A stretch of 64,000 nt of DNA from contig OW818647.1 of the NCBI GenBank assembly GCA_942492855.1, positions 124,001 through 188,000 of the forward strand, given 5' to 3'. The notes below the pieces were generated by a model. It did no database searches. It was not told the origin of the DNA and was given only the letters and a program-made list of their open reading frames with translations. Position numbers and translations under genes: made by a program. Position 1 is the stretch's first letter. Every line of letters begins with the position of its first letter. This DNA comes from G963677485 sp942492855 (GTDB lineage Bacteria; Armatimonadota; HRBIN16). This document shows positions 9,029 through 16,466 of this stretch, piece after piece.

Positions 9029-10069
9029 CTACCTCGTAGCAGATGTCGGCCGCATCAACACCCGGAACCTGCCCCGGTTGGTATCGCCCGCGATCTCGAT
9101 TTCAGCAACACGTCGGCGAAACGCGGAAAAGTCAATTGTCAACCGGCCGCGCCTGACTGGAATGTTGTTCACAAGATACGGCTCCAGCTCCCAGGTGTTG
9201 CCTTTCTGCAGAATGATCGTTCCCCATATGATCCAGTTATCACCGGTGTTCCGATTCTTGATTTTCAGAGATACTCGGTCGCCTAGTCTCGAATCCAGGG
9301 TGAACTGATCGATCGGGCTGTAGTAGTTCACATCAGGTGCTTCGAAACTGCCCTGGCAATCACCTGACCAGATACTCGTGGGTGTGATAACAGTTCCGTT
9401 ATTAACAGGCTTATCTGGCGGGTTGCTCAACTCACTGCTGCCGTCGCGGTTGTCCTGCCACTTACCGTCCAGCCAATACCCGCCCTCACCTGGTCCCACG
9501 GGCATTTTCACGCGGTAGAAGTCGTTGCCCACCCTACCCGAAAAGCCTACGAAACTCGCGGTGAGACCAATTACCACCATCGTGCCTCGGCCATCAACCA
9601 CCGAGCTGATATCTCCGCTGGTGATGGTGATGACAGGCTTCTCCTGGGTCCCGGTCCAGCGGCCCTTGAAGTTCCTTGTGATGTCGCCCTTCACTGTGAT
9701 GTTGCACAGTCCGCCCGCCATCAGCCGACCAGATATGCTTCTCAAACGATAGGTGTTGTTTCCGATGATGAGGTATCCCTCAGAATTCATGTGGAAGTTG
9801 CGGTCGCGCAATGGGCGCCTGTCATCATCTGCATCACTGACATCAGACGATGACTTCTTCGATTTGTTCTTTCTGGTGATTTCCGTTAAGGGCTTCACTG
9901 AAGTGGACACACCTGGCGGTGTGGCCTCAACGTCGCGTGCCTTCACCGAGGAGTTTGCGTCATCGTCTTTCGATGCAAACGGGTTGTCCTCGGCCGAAAC
10001 TCCACTAATACACGATAGGGCAAGGGCGGTCATAACCGCCCCTGCCAATATGATATGCGCTATTTTCAT
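9029..10069 (-). CDS. Secreted protein with two beta-rich modules, unknown function
   Basis: 346 residues with a signal peptide (LAGAVMTALALSCISGVSA, cleavage near residue 26), then a low-complexity Asp/Lys/Ser stretch to about residue 92. Two copies of a beta-rich module follow (about 97-190 and 236-341). Features are short alternating strands, a G-x-W turn (FKGRWTG), an ITITSGDIS strand and a final FYRVKMP or GRFRVLMR strand. The same module occurs in the two upstream genes. It starts four bases after the stop of the preceding gene, so the two are likely co-transcribed. No family was recognised. Confidence 0.75.
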   Translation of the reverse strand: MKIAHIILAGAVMTALALSCISGVSAEDNPFASKDDDANSSVKARDVEATPPGVSTSVKPLTEITRKNKSKKSSSDVSDADDDRRPLRDRNFHMNSEGYLIIGNNTYRLRSISGRLMAGGLCNITVKGDITRNFKGRWTGTQEKPVITITSGDISSVVDGRGTMVVIGLTASFVGFSGRVGNDFYRVKMPVGPGEGGYWLDGKWQDNRDGSSELSNPPDKPVNNGTVITPTSIWSGDCQGSFEAPDVNYYSPIDQFTLDSRLGDRVSLKIKNRNTGDNWIIWGTIILQKGNTWELEPYLVNNIPVRRGRLTIDFSAFRRRVAEIEIAGDTNRGRFRVLMRPTSATR

Positions 10070-10072
10070 GGG

Positions 10073-11251
10073 TTAGTCACCTCGATAGCTGACAGTCACA
10101 GGACGCTGATCAATACGCCCACGAATCTCCAGGAAATCTACACGTCGGGCTCTGTCATAACGGACCGACACAGCCCCTGAGGTCCGGCCGTTCATCGTAC
10201 TGACACGCTTCAGATCGCCAGAGATACGGCCAGATGAACTGCTGCTGACATCTACATCGAACTGCACTACCCGGCTGGTGGACCGGCCGTATACACGGAT
10301 AGTCAAGCGGTCATTGTCCTCATCGAGCACAACTCGTTCGATCCGCTCATCTGAGCCGTCAATGTTCATCGTACCGCTGCCGCGGTAGACATCGTTGGTG
10401 TAATCATCAGGTCGATCTAAACGGTAGTTTGGACGATCTGGGCGTTGGTCGATACCATCACGGTCATAACGTCCTGTGCCTCTGGCGGGCATATTGATCT
10501 CCACCACACCGTCACGGTTCTCGGCGTCTACTGTGATACTGCGCAGTTTGTTGCCTATGATCACATAGCTCGCTGAGCCCGTCACTCTGCCCAGCCTCTT
10601 GCTGCTGACGATGCGGATTTCGCCTCGGTTGCGATCGCTGACATCCCAGGTACCCTTGAATGAATCGGCGAATCCACCCTTGGTATCCAGAGTTACGTCG
10701 CCGTTTTTACGAAGCTTAAGGGTCACAGATTCCAGCCGCAGCCGACGATCATCAATCGTCATCGTGCCCGGTTCAGTGAGCTTAAACTCACGGTCTGCAG
10801 GCCTGCCCCAGCCCGGATCATTCGGCCGGTCTGGCCGACGATTGGATTCAGGGATCACTACAGACACTCTCCAGGCCTCACGACGGCTGTTGCCCGTCAA
10901 TGTGATTCGCCTGAGCTGGTCATCGGTGAACAAGGCGGCGCCGGTTCCGTCTACGCTGCGGCCGAAAGCGTCATCAATGGTGATTGTGGCCGTCCGGCTG
11001 TCTTTGGCTCGCCATCGGCCTGCCAGCTCTTCACGGCCTCGGTCTGTGCGAACCATCAATGCAAAGTCGCCACCTCTGCGCAGTTCCACATCAGCATAAA
11101 TAACGGTCTCGCTGCGTTCGCTGCCTGGCTTCATAAATGTTCCTTCAGCCCGGCCATCGTAGCTGCTGTTTGTGGGCACAGCCCATACAACGGCTGTCAT
11201 TGCTAATGCCGATATACCCATCAGCGTGAGGTATCGTGTTACGGCTTTCAT
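10073..11251 (-). CDS. Secreted protein with three beta-rich modules, unknown function
   Basis: 392 residues, signal peptide ending near VVWAVP (about residue 25). Three copies of the module shared with its neighbours lie at about 34-132, 160-255 and 291-390. Each has a G-D-F/V-x-L strand, a basic G-R-W or G-T-W turn, an I-x-I strand, a G-T-G/T-G-S segment and L-R-x-I-T strand. They are joined by Arg/Pro/Asp-rich linkers (ESNRRPDRPNDPGWGRP, DQRPDRPNYRLDRPDD). The ribosome site GAAAGGACG precedes the ATG. I do not recognise the domain; extracytoplasmic, possibly periplasmic or surface attached. Confidence 0.75.
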   Translation of the reverse strand: MKAVTRYLTLMGISALAMTAVVWAVPTNSSYDGRAEGTFMKPGSERSETVIYADVELRRGGDFALMVRTDRGREELAGRWRAKDSRTATITIDDAFGRSVDGTGAALFTDDQLRRITLTGNSRREAWRVSVVIPESNRRPDRPNDPGWGRPADREFKLTEPGTMTIDDRRLRLESVTLKLRKNGDVTLDTKGGFADSFKGTWDVSDRNRGEIRIVSSKRLGRVTGSASYVIIGNKLRSITVDAENRDGVVEINMPARGTGRYDRDGIDQRPDRPNYRLDRPDDYTNDVYRGSGTMNIDGSDERIERVVLDEDNDRLTIRVYGRSTSRVVQFDVDVSSSSSGRISGDLKRVSTMNGRTSGAVSVRYDRARRVDFLEIRGRIDQRPVTVSYRGD

Positions 11252-11324
11252 CTTTGCACGTCCTTTCGAGAGTCTGTTCTACATATTAAGACGGTCACGC
11301 CTGCCTACTAGTTGCAGAATGAGT

Positions 11325-11354
11325 TGCCCCCGGGGCGGCTAAGCTCCGGGGGCA
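11325..11354 (-). terminator. Hairpin between secreted-protein genes
   Basis: 9-bp perfect stem tgcccccgg/ccgggggca (11325-11333 with 11346-11354) downstream of the frameshifted repeat gene and upstream of the next start. No T-run follows, so it could be a terminator, attenuator or RNA-stability hairpin. Confidence 0.5.
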
Positions 11355-11378
11355 GAGTGATGTCGGTTCACGTACTAT

Positions 11379-11697
11379 TTAACGTCGACCTGGACGCTCA
11401 CCGCGTGGTCTCTCTTCATCGGTCTTCTTATCTTTGTCTAGCGGAACGTCGCCCTTTTTGCCATCGTCTGGACGGCTAGGACGGGCTTCCGGAGGACGCT
11501 GGGTATCTGGACGCTGAGGTTTGACATCCGATGAATTCCGACCTTCTTGACGGCCTGGCTTTAGCTCGCGAGGCTCTTTACGGTCAAGAGTGTTGCGCTC
11601 TGCAGACGGCCTGCTGTCGGATGATCGTTCGGGTCGCACCTCTGGAGGACGATTGCCCTCTGGGCGACCGGGGCGCACTTCTGGAGGACGGTTACCC
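11379..11697 (-). pseudogene. Out-of-frame 3' part of the repeat-bearing secreted protein gene
   Basis: This frame continues the Pro/Arg/Gly-rich repeat protein encoded upstream. It begins with repeat units (RPGRPEGNRPPEV) and continues as a basic, charged tail ending EERPRGERPGRR. The frame differs by one from that of the upstream start and becomes disconnected at a truncated repeat copy (11760-11781). Restoring 17 missing bases would join both into a protein of about 444 residues. No ribosome site lies before the in-frame ATG at 11678, so independent translation is unlikely. Confidence 0.6.
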
Positions 11698-12054
11698 TCA
11701 GGGCGGCCGGGGCGTACCTCTGGAGGTCGATTGCCCTCTGGGCGACCAGGGCGTACCTCTGGAGGACGGTTGCCTTACCTCTGGAGGACGGTTACCCTCG
11801 GGACGGCCAGGGCGTACCTCTGGAGGACGGTTGCCTTCAGGACGGCCAGGACGTACCTCTGGAGGACGGTTACCCTCGGGACGGCCAGGGCGCACTTCTG
11901 GAGGTCGGTTGCCCTCGGGACGGCCAGGGCGCACTTCTGGAGGTCGGTTGCCTTCAGGACGGCCGGGGCGGTTGTCTGACGGCCGGTAACCATCGGGACG
12001 GCCAGGGCGGTTGTCTGACGGCCGGTAACCATCGGGACGGCCAGGGCGATTGTC
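11643..12054. repeat. 39-bp tandem repeat array (13-residue RPGRPEGNRPPEV repeat)
   Basis: Ten tandem full 39-bp units (11643-11759, then 11782-12054 with the last two variant), interrupted by one 22-bp truncated unit at 11760-11781. Each full unit encodes 13 residues rich in Pro, Arg and Gly. Units 11977-12054 encode the variant RPDGYRPSDNRPG. The truncated copy lacks 17 bp, which breaks the frame. Confidence 0.92.
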
Positions 12055-12696
12055 TGACGGTCGGTAACCGTCTGGACGATATTGTGGGTGCTCATGGCGA
12101 TAATCACGCTGACCGGATCGAAAGTCAGGACGTCGGCGCAGCTCCAAAGGATAGTCGCGGAACACTGGAATGTTTCGTCGGTATCTATCGATTCGATATC
12201 GCTCATACCGCCAGTAGTCCGGGTGGCTCCTGCCGATGCGGCCGAGGATGATGTCGATATCAATATCCCAGCGAATGCGGTCATTTTTGTCGCGGAAGTC
12301 TATGTTCACGCGCCACAGATCATCGGGGTTATCACCCCGCAAACTGATCTTCCGCAGTCGGTCGCCGGTAAACACTGCGGTACCTGTTCCACGGTCGCCG
12401 TAGTAGACACCCTCTGTGATGACTATCTGCGCTGTGGTTCTGGTACGTTCATCCCACCAGCCGGTCAATACATCAGGCCCTCTGTCGGAGTAGACAGTCA
12501 GCGTGAACGTGCCATCGTAGTCGAACTCCACGTCGGCAGATGATATCTCCTCCGTGCGTTCGTAGGACGATACAGTCAATGAGCCATCCACATATTCATC
12601 AGCGGAATACTTGGAAGGAACAGCCCAAACGGCAGCCGTTGCCGTCATGATTAACAGGGCTGTGCAGTAAGAGACCAACTTAGCGGTATTCATCAT
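11698..12696 (-). CDS. Secreted protein with beta-rich module and Arg/Pro-rich 13-residue repeats (frameshifted in repeats)
   Basis: As read, 332 residues. A signal peptide (LLIMTATAAVWA) is followed by one module (about 37-134) clearly related to those of the next two genes (GTFTLTVYSDRG, LTGWWDERTR, GTGTAVF, LRKISLRG, LWRVNI). An Arg/Asp/Tyr-rich segment follows, then 13-residue repeats. In repeat unit 11760-11781 a 17-bp loss shifts the frame, giving an unrelated Ser/Arg/Pro tail (RQPSSRGTPWSPRGQ) and a stop. The intended C-terminus lies in another frame down to 11379. GAAAGGAC precedes the tandem ATG start codons. Highly basic repeats suggest binding to an acidic polymer or wall, but this is speculation. 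Confidence 0.72.
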   Translation of the reverse strand: MMNTAKLVSYCTALLIMTATAAVWAVPSKYSADEYVDGSLTVSSYERTEEISSADVEFDYDGTFTLTVYSDRGPDVLTGWWDERTRTTAQIVITEGVYYGDRGTGTAVFTGDRLRKISLRGDNPDDLWRVNIDFRDKNDRIRWDIDIDIILGRIGRSHPDYWRYERYRIDRYRRNIPVFRDYPLELRRRPDFRSGQRDYRHEHPQYRPDGYRPSDNRPGRPDGYRPSDNRPGRPDGYRPSDNRPGRPEGNRPPEVRPGRPEGNRPPEVRPGRPEGNRPPEVRPGRPEGNRPPEVRPGRPEGNRPPEVRQPSSRGTPWSPRGQSTSRGTPRPP

Positions 12697-12853
12697 CTTG
12701 TGTCCTTTCTATGAAAGACTTAGCACCTAATATGACGAAGAATCCCGTATTTTTGTTACACGGCAGTCAATAGTATAGGTAAGGCTGATGGCTTCTGGAT
12801 TACCAGCTCAGTAAATTACCTGCAAATGAATAACAGGTATATGGCCTCCGATT

Positions 12854-13016
12854 CCGCGACATAAATGTCTCGGCTATTGACCTGCCAAGCCTGCTGAAGC
12901 AGTCTGGGTGCAGCCACCATATCATCCGCACTTACAAGGCAAGGCCCTGCCAGCCTGCTTCAGCAGGCTTGGCAGGTCAATAGCCATGTGCTTTAACGCA
13001 GTCTATTACCCACAAA
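12854..13016. repeat. Palindromic interspersed element, family B (partial copy)
   Basis: Starts with the 27-bp word also found at 27212-27238 (ccgcgacataaatgtctcgg then ctattga). Internal inverted repeat: attgacctgccaagcctgct (12875-12894) against its complement at 12956-12983. It ends with agtctattacccacaaat, also at 27170. The right outer arm seen in the 27 kb copy is missing or degraded here. Confidence 0.75.
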
Positions 13017-13045
13017 TAGGGTCCACACGATGGTGATCTTCCGAG

Positions 13046-13285
13046 CACCCACGAAGTGGGTAAGATTCCTTACAGCCAGGGGTGAGCGAAGCGATACCCC
13101 TGGTTGACATTGCTGATTCCCTACCCCGAAGTGGGTCGAACCGTATTTCGGAAGATCAATGATCATGAGACCAGGAGACCAGATTCGACCCACGTTCGTG
13201 GGTAGATATATCGGTCCGCCTTCCACGGGTTACGCTTCGCTCACCCGTGGCTATAAGGAATCTAACCCATTCCATGGGTGGCCGG
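13046..13285. repeat. Nested-hairpin interspersed element, family A, copy 1
   Basis: Two inverted arms of about 60 bp. Each arm contains a small hairpin (acccac-gaa-gtgggt, or acccat-tcc-atgggt in the right arm) and a larger hairpin (ccaggggt...acccctgg left; ccacgggt...acccgtgg right). The core between them has inverted ctaccccgaagtgggtcgaa/ttcgacccacg words. It is the same architecture as 19942-20170. Confidence 0.82.
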
Positions 13286-13453
13286 ACCATGTGTAGCACA
13301 TTACTTCTCTGGTTATACCGATACTCAAAAACCAACATGGAGATGTGGGTAATAGTCTGTGCTTTACCGCGTAGCATGGCGGAATGTATTGATTTACACC
13401 GCACAAACCCCATGCAGTATTTATGGTTAATGGACTGGAAGTCCGGACAACAG

Positions 13454-14464
13454 CTACCACTCTACTGGGATGCGCGCCTTCCGTTTCGAGCTCTCGATCA
13501 CCGCAAACACCATCGCCAGGCTCTTGATGTTGTCATGACATTCGCCTATAGGGGTTTGGCCGGTTTCCAGGTAAGTCAGCATCTCGTTCAAACCGCCGGC
13601 AAACCCGTCATACACCATGGGGCTGGGCGTCGTCTGCAGCGGCTCTAGCTCTACGTTGAATCCACCTGTCTGCTTCACTACCTGGCCATTGGGTGCCTGA
13701 TCTTTCTCCATGATCATGGTTCCCCTGTCGCCTATGAACCGCCAGTCGCCATTCCAGCTTGTGCTGCATCCCTCGGCGCACCAGCTTCCGCGATAGGTAA
13801 ACACCACACCGTTGCTCATTTCAAATATGCAGCTAGCGGCCACATCACCTTTGTACCATGAACCCGCGGGGTTATATTCGTACGCGTAAACCGCCACTGG
13901 GTCGCAGCTCGTGATGCTGCGCATGAGGTCAAAATGATGGATCGACATATCCAATATCAACGGACTGTCCATCTCATCGCGGAACCCGCCGAAGTGAGCT
14001 CCAATGTAGAAGTCGCAGTTAGCGGCAGTCAGCCTGCCCAGACTGCCATCAGTGATCGTCAGGCGTGCGGAGTCATGGATGGGCACAAACCGGCGGCTCT
14101 GGCTGACCATATACAGCTTCCCGCTCTTCTCGCTGGCTTGCACCATCTGGCGTGCCTGATCAAGGCTCGCCGCCATCGGCTTCTCACCAACCACATGGCA
14201 ACCCAGCTCCAATGCGGTGGTGGTGACATGGCAGTGGGCATCGGGAATGGTCAGGTCAAGCACAAAATCCGGCTGATGCTTCTTAATCATCGCCACCATG
14301 TCGTCGCTGCCTTCGGCGTGCAGTCCGTATTTGTTGATCTGCCCTTCCGCGGCCTCTTTGCGGATGTCAACAACCGCCTTGACCTCCACATCGCGTTTCG
14401 CGATGACCTCGAACCACGGGTTGCTGATGCCGCCAGCACCCACAACGATCATTTTGTAGCTCAT
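13454..14464 (-). CDS. Gfo/Idh/MocA family NAD(P)-dependent oxidoreductase
   Basis: 336-residue sugar or inositol-type dehydrogenase. The N-terminal nucleotide fold has VVGAGGISNPWFEVI, then the family motif GEKPMA near residue 95. The second half is the alpha/beta substrate domain with DMSIHHFDLMRSI, which provides the usual active-site His/Asp. Substrates of this family are sugars, inositols or glycoside derivatives; this one cannot be assigned. The ATG at 14464 has GGAG eight bases upstream; a GTG at 14473 is a weaker alternative. It is transcribed away from the following flavoprotein gene. Confidence 0.9.
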   Translation of the reverse strand: MSYKMIVVGAGGISNPWFEVIAKRDVEVKAVVDIRKEAAEGQINKYGLHAEGSDDMVAMIKKHQPDFVLDLTIPDAHCHVTTTALELGCHVVGEKPMAASLDQARQMVQASEKSGKLYMVSQSRRFVPIHDSARLTITDGSLGRLTAANCDFYIGAHFGGFRDEMDSPLILDMSIHHFDLMRSITSCDPVAVYAYEYNPAGSWYKGDVAASCIFEMSNGVVFTYRGSWCAEGCSTSWNGDWRFIGDRGTMIMEKDQAPNGQVVKQTGGFNVELEPLQTTPSPMVYDGFAGGLNEMLTYLETGQTPIGECHDNIKSLAMVFAVIESSKRKARIPVEW

Positions 14465-14584
14465 ATTGTCCACTCCGATTTATTCAAGATGATGTGAAGA
14501 TAGATGAAACTGTGTCTTGTCGTAAGAAGTGTAACAAGCCCGGCCTCGCATTTCAACCCTTCTGAACAGTAAAATACAGATACT

Positions 14585-15802
14585 TTGAAGACAACGAATG
14601 TGATTGCTACAGATATCTGTGTGATAGGCGCCGGTGCAGCTGGTCTGACCGCAGCCATCCGTGCGTCTCAGTGTGGCGGCCAGGTGCTGCTGGTCGACCG
14701 TATGCCCAAGGCGGGCAAGAAGATTCTGGCCACGGGCGGCGGCCGGTGCAATATCAGCAACACTACACTCAACGCCGGTAACTACAACACCCGGAGCCGC
14801 GAACTGGTGGGTGCTTGCCTGGAGCGGCTTGGCTCTGACGATGTAACGGCCTTCTTCCGATCGCTAGGGGTCTTCCTGCGTGAGGAGGAAGGCCGTCTTT
14901 ACCCTGTGACTAACCAAGCGTCGACCGTGCTAACCGCTTTAGAAATGAAATGTGAGTCTGAGTACATAGACAGGGCATTTGGCACGACCATCACAAAAGT
15001 CACAAAGACATCGGATGGGTTCATGCTATCATCCCTCCTGGACGAAATCCACTGTCACCAGTTGGTCATCGCCACCGGCGGGCGGACATATCCAGCACTC
15101 GGCTCCGATGGCAGTGGTTATGCGCTGGCGGAGTCGCTTGGACACAGCTTGATCGCCCCCATCCCCACCTGTGTCCCATTGATGTGCCGTCACCCGCTGC
15201 TTCACCCGTGCCAGGGGCTCAAGCTGCAGGCCGAAGTCACCGTAATGCAGGGCGACACCGCGGTTCAGACCACTTCTGGTGATTTGCTGTTCACCAAATA
15301 CGGCTTGAGCGGCACCGCCATCCTGGACATCTCCGATGGTATATGCGAAGAGCTGCACCGCAACCATCAAGCTGGCGTATGGATTGAGGTAGATTTCGCG
15401 CCGTTTATCTCCATCGATGAGTTGGAGCATGAGTTAGGCTCCCGCACGAAATGGCCAGATAACCCCGAGCTTGAGGTCAATGGCATCATCCCCCTTCGAC
15501 TGGCAGCGGCATTCGCTGCACAACCCAACCGTCAAGGTTGGGTGGAATCCATCAAACACAGCAGGTTCTGTATAACAGACACCCGCGGCTGGAATGAGGC
15601 GGAGTTCACGAATGGCGGAGTTCGATGCAGCGAGGTCACCAGGGATCTGGCTTCACGCTGCTGTGACGACCTGTATCTGGCTGGTGAAGTGTTGGATGTT
15701 CACGGTGAACGTGGCGGATACAACCTGGCCTGGGCCTGGATCAGCGGACTGATAGCGGGAGAATCGTGCGCAAAATCTGGTAAGAATACTGGTATAATGT
15801 AG
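14585..15802 (+). CDS. HI0933/YhiN (BaiN)-type flavoprotein oxidoreductase
   Basis: About 405 residues. The FAD-binding dinucleotide motif is DICVIGAGAAGLTAAIRAS, followed by the family hallmark GKKILATGGGRCNISN and FFRSLGVFLREEEGRLYPVTNQAS. The conserved LFTKYGLSGTAILDIS and the C-terminal GGYNLAWAWISGLIAG close the flavin site. Members are FAD-dependent reductases of unclear physiological substrate (one gut enzyme, BaiN, acts on bile acid intermediates). The start is uncertain: TTG at 14585 gives a full-length N-terminus, and GTG at 14600 is possible. No strong ribosome site is visible. Confidence 0.9.
   Translation: MKTTNVIATDICVIGAGAAGLTAAIRASQCGGQVLLVDRMPKAGKKILATGGGRCNISNTTLNAGNYNTRSRELVGACLERLGSDDVTAFFRSLGVFLREEEGRLYPVTNQASTVLTALEMKCESEYIDRAFGTTITKVTKTSDGFMLSSLLDEIHCHQLVIATGGRTYPALGSDGSGYALAESLGHSLIAPIPTCVPLMCRHPLLHPCQGLKLQAEVTVMQGDTAVQTTSGDLLFTKYGLSGTAILDISDGICEELHRNHQAGVWIEVDFAPFISIDELEHELGSRTKWPDNPELEVNGIIPLRLAAAFAAQPNRQGWVESIKHSRFCITDTRGWNEAEFTNGGVRCSEVTRDLASRCCDDLYLAGEVLDVHGERGGYNLAWAWISGLIAGESCAKSGKNTGIM
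15790..15798 (+). promoter_or_regulatory. Candidate extended -10 promoter
   Basis: TGGTATAAT, an extended -10 hexamer, overlaps the flavoprotein stop region and lies about 70 bases before the next ATG. The -35 region is poor. Confidence 0.4.
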
Positions 15803-15870
15803 ACAGATATTCACTCTTTCTGGGTAAAATAGTATCGTTGGAATATCCTTATCATTGTGGAGAGTTCACC

Positions 15871-16338
15871 ATGGCATTCGACCCTGAAAAGCATCTGATC
15901 AAGCTTCAAGGCAACCGTTCGTATCTGCCTGTCAGCGCAAGACTGGTCTGGTTCCGTGAACAGCACCCCAATTGGCGCATCGAAACCCAGCTTCAACAGC
16001 TGGACGTCGAGTCAGGCTTGGCCATCTTCCGAGCCAGTATCATCGACGACGCCGACCGCATCATAGCCACCGGCACCAAGATGGAGACACGCATAGGTTT
16101 CCCTGACTATGTGGAAAAAGCCGAAACAGGAGCCATCGGCCGTGCCCTGGCCGTAGCCGGTTTCGGGACACAGTTTGCACCCGAACTAGGCGAGGAAGCG
16201 GTAAGGACTAGCGAGGGTTCTGCAGTCTGCGAAGAGTGCGGTGCACCCATGACCGAGGCGCAAATCAAGCTCAGTCAAGGTAAACTCAACCGCACCATCT
16301 GCGGCAACTGCCAAAAGCGCCTGCCTGCAGCCAAATAG
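15871..16338 (+). CDS. Small protein with ssDNA-annealing-like core and zinc ribbon
   Basis: 155 residues. The N-terminal 110 residues (YLPVSARLVWFREQHPNWRI ... GTKMETRIGFPDYVEKAETGAIGRALAVAGFGTQF) resemble proteins of phage and bacterial origin with the ETGAIGRALA motif seen in Erf/Rad52/RecT-like single-strand annealing proteins; the assignment is by recall of motif style. The C-terminus has a zinc-ribbon pair C-x2-C-G ... C-G-x-C (CEECG, CGNC). GGAGAG sits six bases before ATG 15871; an upstream in-frame ATG at 15838 lacks one. It could act in DNA repair or be a phage-derived remnant. Function is not established. Confidence 0.6.
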   Translation: MAFDPEKHLIKLQGNRSYLPVSARLVWFREQHPNWRIETQLQQLDVESGLAIFRASIIDDADRIIATGTKMETRIGFPDYVEKAETGAIGRALAVAGFGTQFAPELGEEAVRTSEGSAVCEECGAPMTEAQIKLSQGKLNRTICGNCQKRLPAAK

Positions 16339-16466
16339 GGCTATCACCAGAAACAGCACATGAAACAAGGTCTCATCGATATATCTACGGGCCATCTCAT
16401 CGGTGAGACCACTCGATCTACCCCCATTTTCTGCCGTCAAGACACACCAACAAGCGAGGAATCACA

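Larger units (their letters stand above)
12697..13453. other. Gene-free region made of nested palindromic elements
   Basis: No protein-coding gene is supported. The region contains the two repeat elements listed separately, and further fragments of the same families near 13345 (gtgggtaatagtctgtgctt) and 13418-13440. Open frames here are translations of repeats. Confidence 0.65.

Noticed and set aside
11531..11989. Long + strand open frames opposite the repeat gene
   Set aside because: Antisense translation of the 39-bp coding repeat; low complexity and no start signal.
13156..13413. Small open frames containing a PGVSLRSPLA-type peptide, also near 19966-20268
   Set aside because: Both are translations of the same palindromic repeat on either strand, not genes.
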